Assembly (NCBI GenBank): GCA_017958705.1 | Contig: JAGDCE010000100.1 | Location: 1 to 7,066 of the forward strand | Direction: 5' to 3' | From: Clostridia bacterium | GTDB lineage: Bacteria; Bacillota; Clostridia; Oscillospirales; CAG-272 | DNA length: 7,066 bases | Shown: positions 1-6,118 of the stretch, piece after piece | Layout: each line of letters begins with the position of its first letter | Numbering within the stretch: position 1 is the stretch's first letter | Program-made: the position numbers and the translations under genes | Notes under the pieces: model-generated | The model's database searches: none | What the model was told of the DNA's origin: nothing | Seen by the model: only the letters and a program-made list of their open reading frames with translations

Positions 1-30
1 AAGTATTATGTATAAACTTTGCCGCGCCGA

Positions 31-206
31 AAATGAAGACGCCCGCAAGCGGGCTAATGAAGAAATGAAGACGCTTCGCTAATGAAGAAATTCGAATTCA
101 ACGGTTTTCTTCAAGCGGGCGGCTTCGCTTCATTAGGCAACGCAGTTGCCGTCTTCATTAGGGCATAGCCCGTCTTCATTAGTGAGCGAAGCGAACGTCT
201 TCATTA
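31..206. repeat. Modular inverted array of short hairpins on a constant 10-nt linker
   Basis: On the plus strand the linker GTCTTCATTA occurs exactly at 151-160, 172-181 and 197-206. The same linker, with a T or A end, occurs in opposite orientation at 31-40 and 63-72, and shortened forms (CTTCATTA or its complement) lie at 55-62, 80-87 and 128-135. Between linkers sit different small palindromes: GCCCGC-AA-GCGGGC (41-54), GC-TTC-GC (73-79), GGCAAC-GCA-GTTGCC (136-150), GGGC-ATA-GCCC (161-171) and GTGAGC-GAA-GCGAAC (182-196). The last closes only through tandem G.A/A.G mismatches. The two arms (31-87 and 128-206) are inverted around a core containing the 10-bp palindrome AATTCGAATT (89-98). 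The layout suggests a REP- or MITE-like intergenic element or a structured RNA. No family is recognised. Confidence 0.8.
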
Positions 207-222
207 TACCGGTTGAACACGA

Positions 223-256
223 AAAAGCAGACTGATTTTGTTCTCAGTCTGCTTTT
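223..256 (-). terminator. Strong intrinsic terminator, potentially bidirectional
   Basis: A perfect 13-bp stem (AAAAGCAGACTGA at 223-235 with TCAGTCTGCTTTT at 244-256) encloses an 8-nt loop. On the minus strand the GC part of the stem is followed by five T (226-222). On the plus strand it is followed by TTTTCTT. It lies 105 nt beyond the stop of the decayed paralogue at 362 and is the likely original terminator of that gene. Because it works on paper in both directions, it could also insulate against transcription from the left. Confidence 0.8.
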
Positions 257-258
257 CT

Positions 259-272
259 TAAGTGCGCACTTA
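259..272. other. Perfect 14-bp palindrome TAAGTGCGCACTTA
   Basis: TAAGTGC is followed immediately by its reverse complement GCACTTA, 3 bp from the terminator hairpin. It could be a protein-binding site. However, a 14-bp perfect palindrome is expected about 0.4 times by chance in 7 kb, and no promoter is recognised next to it. Confidence 0.3.
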
Positions 273-361
273 CTCACCACTCGAACGTGAGGTGAAAAAA
301 CTTCCTTATGACGGTCGGGTATTGTACAGACCGGCGCTTTAATTTTGTAAATTGCAGATTA

Positions 362-1249
362 TCACTTCTTCTTTTTCTTTACGATCATAACAACGACGGC
401 TGCGATTACGACCGCCGCGGCAACACCCGCGATTATGCCGATTATAAGTCCGGTGTTTGACTTCCCGTCTGTCGTCTTTCCGCTGTTGTCAGTCACATCC
501 GCGCTTGTGTTATCGGGCTCGGTATCGACCACAGTAACAGGTTCAGTCGTATCGTCTGACGGCAATGTGGGAGGAGTGGGAGGAGCGATTGTTTCTTTAT
601 AGTATTCGGACATTCCGGCGTACGCGTAAGCTTCTTCAACTGAGCGGAAATTACCGATCCACTTGATATCTGCGGATTTGCCCGCAAGTTCTTCCATTTC
701 GCCGATACCAAGCCTGTAGCCGTGTATCAAGCCCTGCCACGTCAGCGACTCGGAAAGATCCTTGACGATCAACCTCCAGCCATTATCGTTCTTCTCGTCA
801 AAGTTGACGTTGTATATCTACTGATGTATCAGGTTCGATGCACGGTCAAGGAACGATATGAACGTAACTTCCTTCGTCCACGGCCTGATAAGTCACAGCC
901 AGCCTTTGCCGAATCCGGCTGCCTCGGGAGTCGGCATTTCGTCTGTCCAGAGGTTAAAGGAAATCCATTTGTCGACGCCTGCCTGGGTGAATTCGTCGAC
1001 CGTTATTATGACTTTGAGACCGTCAGCAAAGCTGATTTTGTCCTTCAGCTGCATGGAGCAGTACGCCGTCTTACCCCATGTTTCAAGCTGTTCCTTCGTC
1101 GGCGTGTACATCTGCACGCCCGCGTCAGTATATCTCATACCGGCGACCTGAGGCATATCTTCTTCTTTTTCGTAATGGTCCGAATACGTATTGATCTTTC
1201 CGTAAGGGACCCATTCGTTTACGGCTGCATTTGCTTTGAAGACGAACAA
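362..1249 (-). pseudogene. Decayed paralogue of the neighbouring membrane-anchored surface protein
   Basis: Two stretches in one reading frame match the intact gene at 1328-2878. Positions 1249-896 correspond to its residues 17-134, from the end of the signal peptide (FVF.ANAA) through NEW, RY.D.GVQMYT and DKW.SF to GW, with identity about 40% by eye. Positions 817-362 correspond to residues from about 362 to the C-terminus: NDNGWR, TW.GLI.G.RL, ADI.WIG.FR, AY.YA.M..YY, linker, KSNTG, membrane helix, KKKKK. About 200 central residues are missing. The frame is interrupted by TGA (893-895), at the position of Cys135 of the intact copy (GW-L-stop-L-I-RP against GW-F-C-L-L-RP), and by TAG (818-820). 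There is no ATG or GTG start, no ribosome binding site and no promoter. The upstream DNA runs straight into the terminator of the preceding gene. The two open pieces begin only at TTG codons (1249, 772), which are simply Leu codons of the old frame. Expression would need terminator read-through and could not yield the full protein. Confidence 0.85.
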
Positions 1250-1274
1250 AGTCAGATAAATTGAAATATATACC

Positions 1275-1311
1275 GAAAATAAAGAAGACCGCCTGACATA
1301 GCAGACGGTCT
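1275..1311 (-). terminator. Intrinsic terminator of the surface-protein gene
   Basis: Reading the minus strand, AGACCGTCTG (1311-1302), a 6-nt loop and CAGGCGGTCT (1295-1286) form a 10-bp stem with one G-T pair, followed by TCTTTATTTT. It begins 16 nt after the TAA stop at 1328-1330. The decayed paralogue starts immediately beyond it, so this terminator also shuts that remnant off from the active promoter. Confidence 0.88.
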
Positions 1312-1327
1312 ATTTGATCAGTGTTTA

Positions 1328-2878
1328 TTATTTCTTCTTTTTCTTGGAGAGGACTATGCCGCATACTACGGCAGCGACTACAACAACAGCCGCAGCAACG
1401 ATGCCTATGATGGCGCCGGTGTTGGACTTCTTTTCGCCGGTAGATTCGCCGTCGGTCGTTACGTCGGAAGATCCGGGAGCGGCCTGAGTGCCTTCATCGA
1501 CGGTGTTGTCGCCGGAAGCGGCGGTCGTATCGTCTACGGGCGCGGCGGTGTCTTCAGCGGTGGTCGTAGGTGTGCCCCACTGGCTGTCATAGTAAGAGCC
1601 CATGTTGGCGTAGGTATATGCTTCCTTCTCGTTACGGAAGAAACCGATCCACATTATGTCGGCTTCCTGCTCGGTGAGCGAGCCGTCGCCGGCGATGTCG
1701 AGACGGAATCCGTTGATAAGACCTTCCCACGTCGCCTCGTCGGTGAGGTCGATGCAGATGATCCTCCAGCCGTTGTCGTTATCTTCGTCGTAATCGCCCT
1801 CAGCCCAGGCAAAACCGAGGTGAGAGTCATTCTGCGCTGCGTAAACGTCGCCGCCGCAATACCACAGAGAAGCGGAACCGCCGATTTCATCAAGATTCTT
1901 GTAAAGTATAGCCCATACCGGGAATTCCTGTGCATCATAGGAGCCGGTGTTCACGTTACCGTTAAGCATGGGCGCGTTCTCGTCGAACGTTATATGGAGC
2001 GATCCGTCGTCATTGACGATTGAGGACATACCGCCGCCGGGGTTATTGTTCTTGACCCTGGCTGCATCCCACAGCCAGCAGGGTTCGCCTTCGGGGGTAG
2101 CGGGAGTGTTTTCTTTATCGGGTCTCTTCTTGAGATCGTCGGGCATGTAAGGTTCGGAAGCGTCGGTACCGGTCGGTTTTGCACCGTTGAATTCGGTGAC
2201 GGTGAACATGATCTGCTCTCTGACGCCCTGATGTCCGGTAAGACCTATGTAAGCCTCGTCGTTTTCCATATACTGTACGAAGTTGCTCGCTTTCATATCA
2301 ACGCCGTTGACGTAAACGTTAAATTTGCCGTCTTCCGGTTTGATCTCGAGCGTGATGGCTTCGCCCTCGTAGATGTTAACGTCACTGTTCGTCATCGTAA
2401 GGTTAGTCATAGCGACCGAGGGAGAGCACATCCAGGATTCAAGCGTGCATCCGGCGGTGCTCGGCCTTAAGAGGCAGAACCAGCCGCAGCCGTAACCGGC
2501 GGCGCCCTGCGCTATCTTCTGGCTGTCCCAGATGGAGAAGGAGAGCCATTTATCGGCGCCGCTGTCGTTAAATTTATCAACGACGACGGTCATTGAGAGA
2601 CCGTTCTTATAGCTGACCTTTTCTTTGGTTTGCAGCGTGCCCCAGCCGTTGCTGCCCATATCTTTGAGCTGATCGTCGGTACAGGTGTACATCTGGACGC
2701 CGAGGTCAACGTAACGGATACCGGGAACCTTGGGAAGACTGTCGTCTTCGCCGTATTCTTCCTTGTATGCGTTTGCTGTCGCATAGACAGCCCACTCATT
2801 GTCGGCGGCGTTTGCGGTGAATACGAACATAGACATGATCATCGCAGCCGTCAGGATCATTGCGAATATTTTTCTCAT
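1328..2878 (-). CDS. Secreted, membrane-anchored surface protein with concanavalin-like beta-sandwich and a second beta-rich domain
   Basis: This is a 516-residue protein. Residues 1-24 form a signal peptide: MRK, a hydrophobic core, then T-A-N-A before A25, an AXA cleavage site. Residues 35-232 have the look of a concanavalin/LamG-type beta-sandwich, with the typical closing pattern of glycine-rich strands (AYIGLTGHQG, then IMFTVTEFNG at 222-231). I infer this from pattern, not from a profile match. A short basic/Pro linker leads to a second domain at about 267-430 with WRI..IDLT, W.GLI.GFRLD, ADI.WIGFF and A..YA. An acidic stretch at 364-370 (DEDNDNG) resembles a calcium-binding loop. Residues 434-486 are a Thr/Ala/Asp/Gly-rich linker. 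Then come KSNTG (484-488), a membrane helix (488-510) and a tail of lysines (512-516). There is no LPXTG motif. The start is set by GGAGG 6 nt upstream. The gene stands alone between its own promoter and terminator. The likely role is binding carbohydrate or another surface ligand outside the cell; no catalytic motif is seen. Confidence 0.85.
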   Translation of the reverse strand: MRKIFAMILTAAMIMSMFVFTANAADNEWAVYATANAYKEEYGEDDSLPKVPGIRYVDLGVQMYTCTDDQLKDMGSNGWGTLQTKEKVSYKNGLSMTVVVDKFNDSGADKWLSFSIWDSQKIAQGAAGYGCGWFCLLRPSTAGCTLESWMCSPSVAMTNLTMTNSDVNIYEGEAITLEIKPEDGKFNVYVNGVDMKASNFVQYMENDEAYIGLTGHQGVREQIMFTVTEFNGAKPTGTDASEPYMPDDLKKRPDKENTPATPEGEPCWLWDAARVKNNNPGGGMSSIVNDDGSLHITFDENAPMLNGNVNTGSYDAQEFPVWAILYKNLDEIGGSASLWYCGGDVYAAQNDSHLGFAWAEGDYDEDNDNGWRIICIDLTDEATWEGLINGFRLDIAGDGSLTEQEADIMWIGFFRNEKEAYTYANMGSYYDSQWGTPTTTAEDTAAPVDDTTAASGDNTVDEGTQAAPGSSDVTTDGESTGEKKSNTGAIIGIVAAAVVVVAAVVCGIVLSKKKKK

Positions 2879-2884
2879 ATTATA

Positions 2885-2889
2885 CCTCC
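2885..2889 (-). promoter_or_regulatory. Ribosome binding site GGAGG of the surface-protein gene
   Basis: The minus strand reads TATGGAGGTATAATATG, a full GGAGG with a 6-nt spacer before the ATG at 2878. This is the strongest ribosome binding site in the window and suggests high expression. Confidence 0.88.
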
Positions 2890-2915
2890 ATAATATTTCG
2901 CATATACGTGATTAT

Positions 2916-2944
2916 ATTTTACTATCAAAAATGGTATTTGTCAA
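2916..2944 (-). promoter_or_regulatory. SigA-type promoter of the surface-protein gene
   Basis: On the minus strand a perfect TTGACA (2944-2939) is separated by 17 nt from TAAAAT (2921-2916), one mismatch from the -10 consensus. The predicted start of transcription is near 2909, giving a leader of about 30 nt that contains only the ribosome binding site and leaves no room for a riboswitch. A second TATAAT (2916-2911) overlaps but sits 22 nt from the -35 box, so it is the poorer choice. Confidence 0.8.
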
Positions 2945-2978
2945 GTATTATTTGTATAAATTCAATAAAATTGATCTT

Positions 2979-2995
2979 AAAACCGCGTATGCGGC
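2979..2995 (-). terminator. Weak intrinsic terminator at the end of the five-gene run
   Basis: The minus strand reads GCCGC-ATAC-GCGGT and then TTT, a GC-rich 4-5-bp stem with a 4-nt loop and a short T run. It begins 14 nt after the stop of the SRAP gene (3010-3012) and lies upstream of the next promoter (2944). The stem is short, so some read-through into the surface-protein gene is likely. Confidence 0.45.
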
Positions 2996-3009
2996 CCGAA
3001 TGCCCTGCG

Positions 3010-3573
3010 TTATTCGGCAAGTGAGCGGTAAAGACGCGGCGGCGCTAGGATGAACGCACGCTCAAAATAGTCGAGCTGTGTCAGATATTCGCGTACAGTG
3101 CCGGATGTGAGCAGCACGGGCATGCGATTGTGAACATCCGCCATATCGTCGTCCGCGCCGCGCGTGAATATGACGAATTTCTTTACCGGACCGTAATCGT
3201 TATAAGCGCCCGCCATATACATGATATCGTCGTCAGTGCATTTGAAAAAATATTTGAGCTTGCTTTCTCTCGACCATTCGTAGAAGCCTGTCGCCGGTAT
3301 GACGCATCTGCGCTGATACAAAGCCTCCCTGAAGAATCTTTTGCCGACGGCTGTCTCGCTGCGGGAATTTATAACAGGCTTCGAATCTCCCGAAGGGGAG
3401 GGGAAGCCCCAGAAAGCATATTTTGCTCTGATTTTGCCGTCGTACGCCGTTATTATCGGCGCGGGATCGGTCGGATAAATATCGCCGACGGGCTCCTTGA
3501 AACCGGCCTGCTTCAGGAATTTAGTCATCAGACTGTCTTCGTCTTCGGTGAAGACGGTGTATCTTCCGCACAT
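3010..3573 (-). CDS. SOS response-associated peptidase (SRAP, YedK/HMCES family)
   Basis: This is a 187-residue protein with all hallmark motifs of the SRAP family. MCGRYT gives the invariant Cys2, which becomes the N-terminal residue after Met removal. The others are NSRSET (69-74), RRCVIPATGFYEW with Glu99, W55-G-F, and HNRMPV with His148. Family knowledge: members bind abasic sites in single-stranded DNA and form a thiazolidine cross-link through Cys2, shielding the lesion during replication; they act in the cytoplasm on DNA. I chose the start at 3573 because Cys must follow Met and because GAGG lies 5 nt before this ATG. The frame stays open upstream to a TTG at 3600, but starting there would bury Cys2. 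It is somewhat shorter than E. coli YedK (about 220 residues). It is last in the run, 7 nt after the stop of the GH-like gene, and its ribosome binding site overlaps that stop codon, which implies translational coupling. No LexA-type box is seen in front of it. Confidence 0.95.
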   Translation of the reverse strand: MCGRYTVFTEDEDSLMTKFLKQAGFKEPVGDIYPTDPAPIITAYDGKIRAKYAFWGFPSPSGDSKPVINSRSETAVGKRFFREALYQRRCVIPATGFYEWSRESKLKYFFKCTDDDIMYMAGAYNDYGPVKKFVIFTRGADDDMADVHNRMPVLLTSGTVREYLTQLDYFERAFILAPPRLYRSLAE

Positions 3574-3578
3574 ATCAA

Positions 3579-3582
3579 CCTC
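3579..3582 (-). promoter_or_regulatory. Ribosome binding site of the SRAP gene, overlapping the upstream stop codon
   Basis: The minus strand reads GTGAGGTTGATATG. GAGG shares two bases with the TGA stop (3583-3581) of the GH-like gene and is spaced 5 nt from the ATG at 3573. This fixes the start so that Cys is residue 2, and it points to coupled translation of the two genes. Confidence 0.75.
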
Positions 3583-5575
3583 ACATCCTGATTGTAACAA
3601 CGCTTCTGCCTGGAACGCATATATCGCGCCCGTCGCACTTTGCCGTTACGTTTTGCTCAAATGGGTTGATTACTATCGTTATCTTTTCGCCGCGGTATTC
3701 CCAGCAGACCGAGACAAGCGCCGGCAGACTGTTGCCGAACGGTGCGAGACCGCATTCAAGCGCCGGCGACGGCATCATTCTGCCGTAGTTGAGAAAGTCG
3801 GAAAGACCCGAGTTTCGCGCGTCGGAGAGCGTCTTAAGGAATTTCAGGACCGTTTCTTTATCGGGCATAACGGAGAAATCACGCGTGCCCCACGACGGCG
3901 AAATATTACCTTCCGGCGTCAGTATGAGAGTCGGCACGTCGCCCGCGGCGAATGAATAAGCGAGGCGATAAAGCAGCGCGTCGGTGTCGCGCGGCAGCGG
4001 ATCGCTCACCTGGTTGCCCATGAAATTGCGGATATATTCATGAAATAGAAACGCGTACATAGGTACGGGTCTTCCCAGGATAGATGAAAGCTCGTATCTG
4101 TCATCGCTCATCGGCAGCATACCGATATAAGGCTCCGCAGTCGCGGATTCACAGCCGAGGATCATGCCGGGGCTCTGCTTTTTCCATTCGGAAAGCATTT
4201 TCTGCATTTTAACGGTCATCCACGCGCCGGGCACGGGGGGATGTCCGTGCCTTCTTGAATAGCAAAGATACTGGCCGCCGCCGTGGTTCTGATCGAGGAT
4301 CTGCGCGTAATCGGCTCCGCAGTCGAACAGAGGAGTGTAAGCTTCCGACAGTATCTCTTTGCCGCGTTCGCACGCCGGGCAGACGTCGTAACCAGATCGC
4401 TGACCGGGACAGATGCGGCTTTTTGAAACGCTTCCGTCCGGCGCCGCGCACATTATTTCAAGAAGATTTTCGTCTTTTATACGCTGCGAATTGTCGTATG
4501 TTTCAACAAGATTCGAGTGTTCGGTGAAGCCGAAGCCTGAACAGTAAACTCCGAGCATAAAGCCGCGGCTGTGCAGCGCGTCACGGAATTCATTGAACGC
4601 ATCGATACCGCCGTAAGGCGGCCACACGTAAGGCGGCGCCCACGGCGCGGTGCCCTCCCAGTGCATTAAAAGTGCGAGCGGCCTCATACCCGATTTCTCA
4701 GCTATATCATCGATCAGCGGCAGCGCATTGACGTACGGAAACAGTGCGTTCGGATCCATTTTATCCATATCGTGGATACCGCGGACCGGGTAAGACACTA
4801 CGACAGTATTATCGGTGTACCACTTCGGCAAAGAGTCGTTTTCTTTGACTTTCAATGCGTACGGCGGCAGATTCGACTCAAAGAAGTCTCTGTAAGCGGA
4901 AGAAGCCTCCTCCCAGCCGCCTTTGCCGCAGCTTATAACGAGCGGATAGTCAATTATCACGCTTTGACCGAACTCACAGCCGCAATAAAGCTTGAATATA
5001 AGCTCGCCGCCGCGAACGGTTATCTCTTTGGGTCCGCGCGCCGGGTCGTTTGCTGAAACCGTCAGATACCCCGGATCTCCTCCGTCGTACAGATACGAAG
5101 CGGTCTGCGCGAACATCATGTTCGGAAACATCATGTAGTTGCCGTAAGACGGATATTCCGGCGGCATATCGTATAATTTACTGAGCGTGTAGATGATCAC
5201 GCCCTCGTTATACGGAAGAAGCAGGGAACTGCCGTCCTCACCCCCGTCGCCGCACAATGCGGGTAGACGAAGCGGTAAAAGGATTATCCATTCAACAGCA
5301 CAATCGGAATTGTTTGTAATATCAGCGAATACCTTTAAATCTTTTTCTCTTATGATTCTGATGTTGACAACTATGTCGGTGCAAAAACCGGAGAATACGT
5401 AGCTGTCCCCGATGTTTTCGATTTGCTTTGCATCGGAGGCGCAGATCTCGATCTTTTGTCCGTCGGGGCTGATCAGCCGCAGACGAAACAGCGGTGTCGG
5501 CGACGCGCAGAACTGCCGGCTGTCCTTTGATAATGATTCTAGAAAAGCGCCGTTAATTTTGAGATTAAGAGACAT
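3581..5575 (-). CDS. Glycoside-hydrolase-like protein, resembling DUF6259 (uncharacterised)
   Basis: This is a 664-residue protein with no signal peptide or membrane segment, so it is probably cytoplasmic. The layout is that of a three-part glycosidase: an N-terminal beta-rich part (about 1-235), a central part (about 250-560) with TIM-barrel-like strand endings, and a C-terminal beta-sandwich (about 615-664). Central landmarks are PLALLMHWEGTAPWAPPY (299-316), GFMLGVYCSGFGF (338-350), DYAQILDQNHGG (422-433), MILGCESATAEP (471-482) and DVPTLILTPEG (546-556). Asp428 and Glu476, each at the end of a predicted barrel strand, are my best guesses for catalytic residues. Assignment to DUF6259 rests on recall of its aromatic HWEGTAPW-type motif and overall layout, not on a search. 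The substrate is unknown; an imported oligosaccharide is plausible. The start ATG is preceded by AAAGGA with 8 nt spacing. It lies 21 nt after the GNAT gene and 7 nt before SRAP. Confidence 0.75.
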   Translation of the reverse strand: MSLNLKINGAFLESLSKDSRQFCASPTPLFRLRLISPDGQKIEICASDAKQIENIGDSYVFSGFCTDIVVNIRIIREKDLKVFADITNNSDCAVEWIILLPLRLPALCGDGGEDGSSLLLPYNEGVIIYTLSKLYDMPPEYPSYGNYMMFPNMMFAQTASYLYDGGDPGYLTVSANDPARGPKEITVRGGELIFKLYCGCEFGQSVIIDYPLVISCGKGGWEEASSAYRDFFESNLPPYALKVKENDSLPKWYTDNTVVVSYPVRGIHDMDKMDPNALFPYVNALPLIDDIAEKSGMRPLALLMHWEGTAPWAPPYVWPPYGGIDAFNEFRDALHSRGFMLGVYCSGFGFTEHSNLVETYDNSQRIKDENLLEIMCAAPDGSVSKSRICPGQRSGYDVCPACERGKEILSEAYTPLFDCGADYAQILDQNHGGGQYLCYSRRHGHPPVPGAWMTVKMQKMLSEWKKQSPGMILGCESATAEPYIGMLPMSDDRYELSSILGRPVPMYAFLFHEYIRNFMGNQVSDPLPRDTDALLYRLAYSFAAGDVPTLILTPEGNISPSWGTRDFSVMPDKETVLKFLKTLSDARNSGLSDFLNYGRMMPSPALECGLAPFGNSLPALVSVCWEYRGEKITIVINPFEQNVTAKCDGRDICVPGRSVVTIRM

Positions 5576-5596
5576 ATCATTATTCCTTTCGCAAAT

Positions 5597-6115
5597 TTAT
5601 GAAATATCGGTCTTCCACCGAAGATTGCCGTCATCTTTCAAAAAAGAGAAACCGCAGCGTTTTAAGACTTTCTGAGACTTAATGTTCTCCTTCAATGTTT
5701 CCGCTAATACTGTTTTTATACCGAGTGACTTGCCGAAGAGCAAAAACGCTTTGAGCGCTTCCGTCATATATCCGTGCCCTTCATATTGCGGGTTCATTCC
5801 GTAACCGACTTCCGTCACACCGTCTTTCGGCACGTACTTATAATCTATTGAGCCGATTATCCTGCTGTTTTCTTTCAGAACGATCAGAAATTCAGTGAAA
5901 AACAGATAATTGTCCGGATCATCGGCAATTTCTTTTTCAAGCTTCAAAAGGAAGCTTTTCAGCAGCTGATCAAGCTCCTCGCCCTGATACAGAACGTCGA
6001 ATTCACGCTCGAAGCCCGGCAGATCCGCGTTGAAAAGAGCGAGGTTTTCTTTTGTATACGGAAACAAAACGAGCCGCTCCGTTTCGATGTATGACGTCAT
6101 CTTTTCAAGATTCAT
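5597..6115 (-). CDS. GNAT family N-acetyltransferase (RimJ/RimL-like)
   Basis: This is a 172-residue GCN5-related acetyltransferase. The N-terminus has the RimJ/RimL-type opening YIETERLVL (9-17). The acetyl-CoA pyrophosphate loop is Q110-Y-E-G-H-G-Y-M-T-E-A (consensus Q/R-x-x-G-x-G/A), preceded by the strand EVGYGMNP. The closing motif ENIKSQKVLKRCGF (143-156) is the usual ENxxSxxxxxxxGF element. The family transfers acetyl from acetyl-CoA to an amine of a protein N-terminus or small molecule; the substrate cannot be told from sequence. The ATG at 6115 has GAGG 6 nt upstream, within GAGGTGA, and this site overlaps the TGA stop of the hydrolase gene, so translation is coupled. A second Met at residue 6 is possible but has no better ribosome binding site. 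Confidence 0.92.
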   Translation of the reverse strand: MNLEKMTSYIETERLVLFPYTKENLALFNADLPGFEREFDVLYQGEELDQLLKSFLLKLEKEIADDPDNYLFFTEFLIVLKENSRIIGSIDYKYVPKDGVTEVGYGMNPQYEGHGYMTEALKAFLLFGKSLGIKTVLAETLKENIKSQKVLKRCGFSFLKDDGNLRWKTDIS

Positions 6116-6118
6116 ATT

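Larger units (their letters stand above)
1..361. other. Gene-free intergenic region carrying structured DNA
   Basis: I find no credible coding sequence here on either strand. The stretch holds a hairpin array (31-206), a perfect 13-bp-stem terminator (223-256) and a 14-bp palindrome (259-272). Positions 273-361 show only a weak CGGTC/GACCG 5-bp stem with a 12-nt loop, and I assign nothing to them. The only open frame of note on the plus strand is a 24-codon frame at 8-82. It runs through the repeat and has no ribosome binding site. Confidence 0.75.

Noticed and set aside
8..82. 24-codon plus-strand reading frame starting ATG TAT AAA
   Set aside because: It is made almost entirely of the repeat unit, has no ribosome binding site, and points against every other gene.
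31..206. CRISPR array
   Set aside because: The repeated unit is only 10 nt, the intervening pieces are 7-15 nt and self-complementary, and the two arms are inverted relative to each other. No cas gene is present.
362..772. Independent small membrane protein of 136 residues
   Set aside because: The apparent start is a TTG inside a conserved domain (GWR-L-IV) with no ribosome binding site. Homology to the neighbour continues upstream of it to the TAG at 818.
893..895. TGA at a Cys position read as selenocysteine
   Set aside because: A Cys-to-TGA swap is the classical sign, but a second in-frame stop (TAG, 818-820), the missing start and the large central deletion show simple decay. I see no clear SECIS-like hairpin directly after the TGA.
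818..895. Reassigned stop codons (alternative genetic code)
   Set aside because: Intact genes in the window end with TGA and TAA at sensible places, and these two stops occur only in the degraded paralogue.
722..1264. 180-residue plus-strand reading frame
   Set aside because: It is antisense to the decayed paralogue, whose minus-strand frame aligns to the intact neighbour. There is no ribosome binding site or recognisable product.
3130..3591. Plus-strand frame of 153 residues opposite the SRAP gene
   Set aside because: It is a shadow of a strongly conserved minus-strand gene, with no motif or ribosome binding site.
3574..3600. Upstream TTG start for the SRAP gene
   Set aside because: It would add nine residues before MCGRY and block the Cys2 chemistry that defines the family. 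A good ribosome binding site precedes the internal ATG instead.
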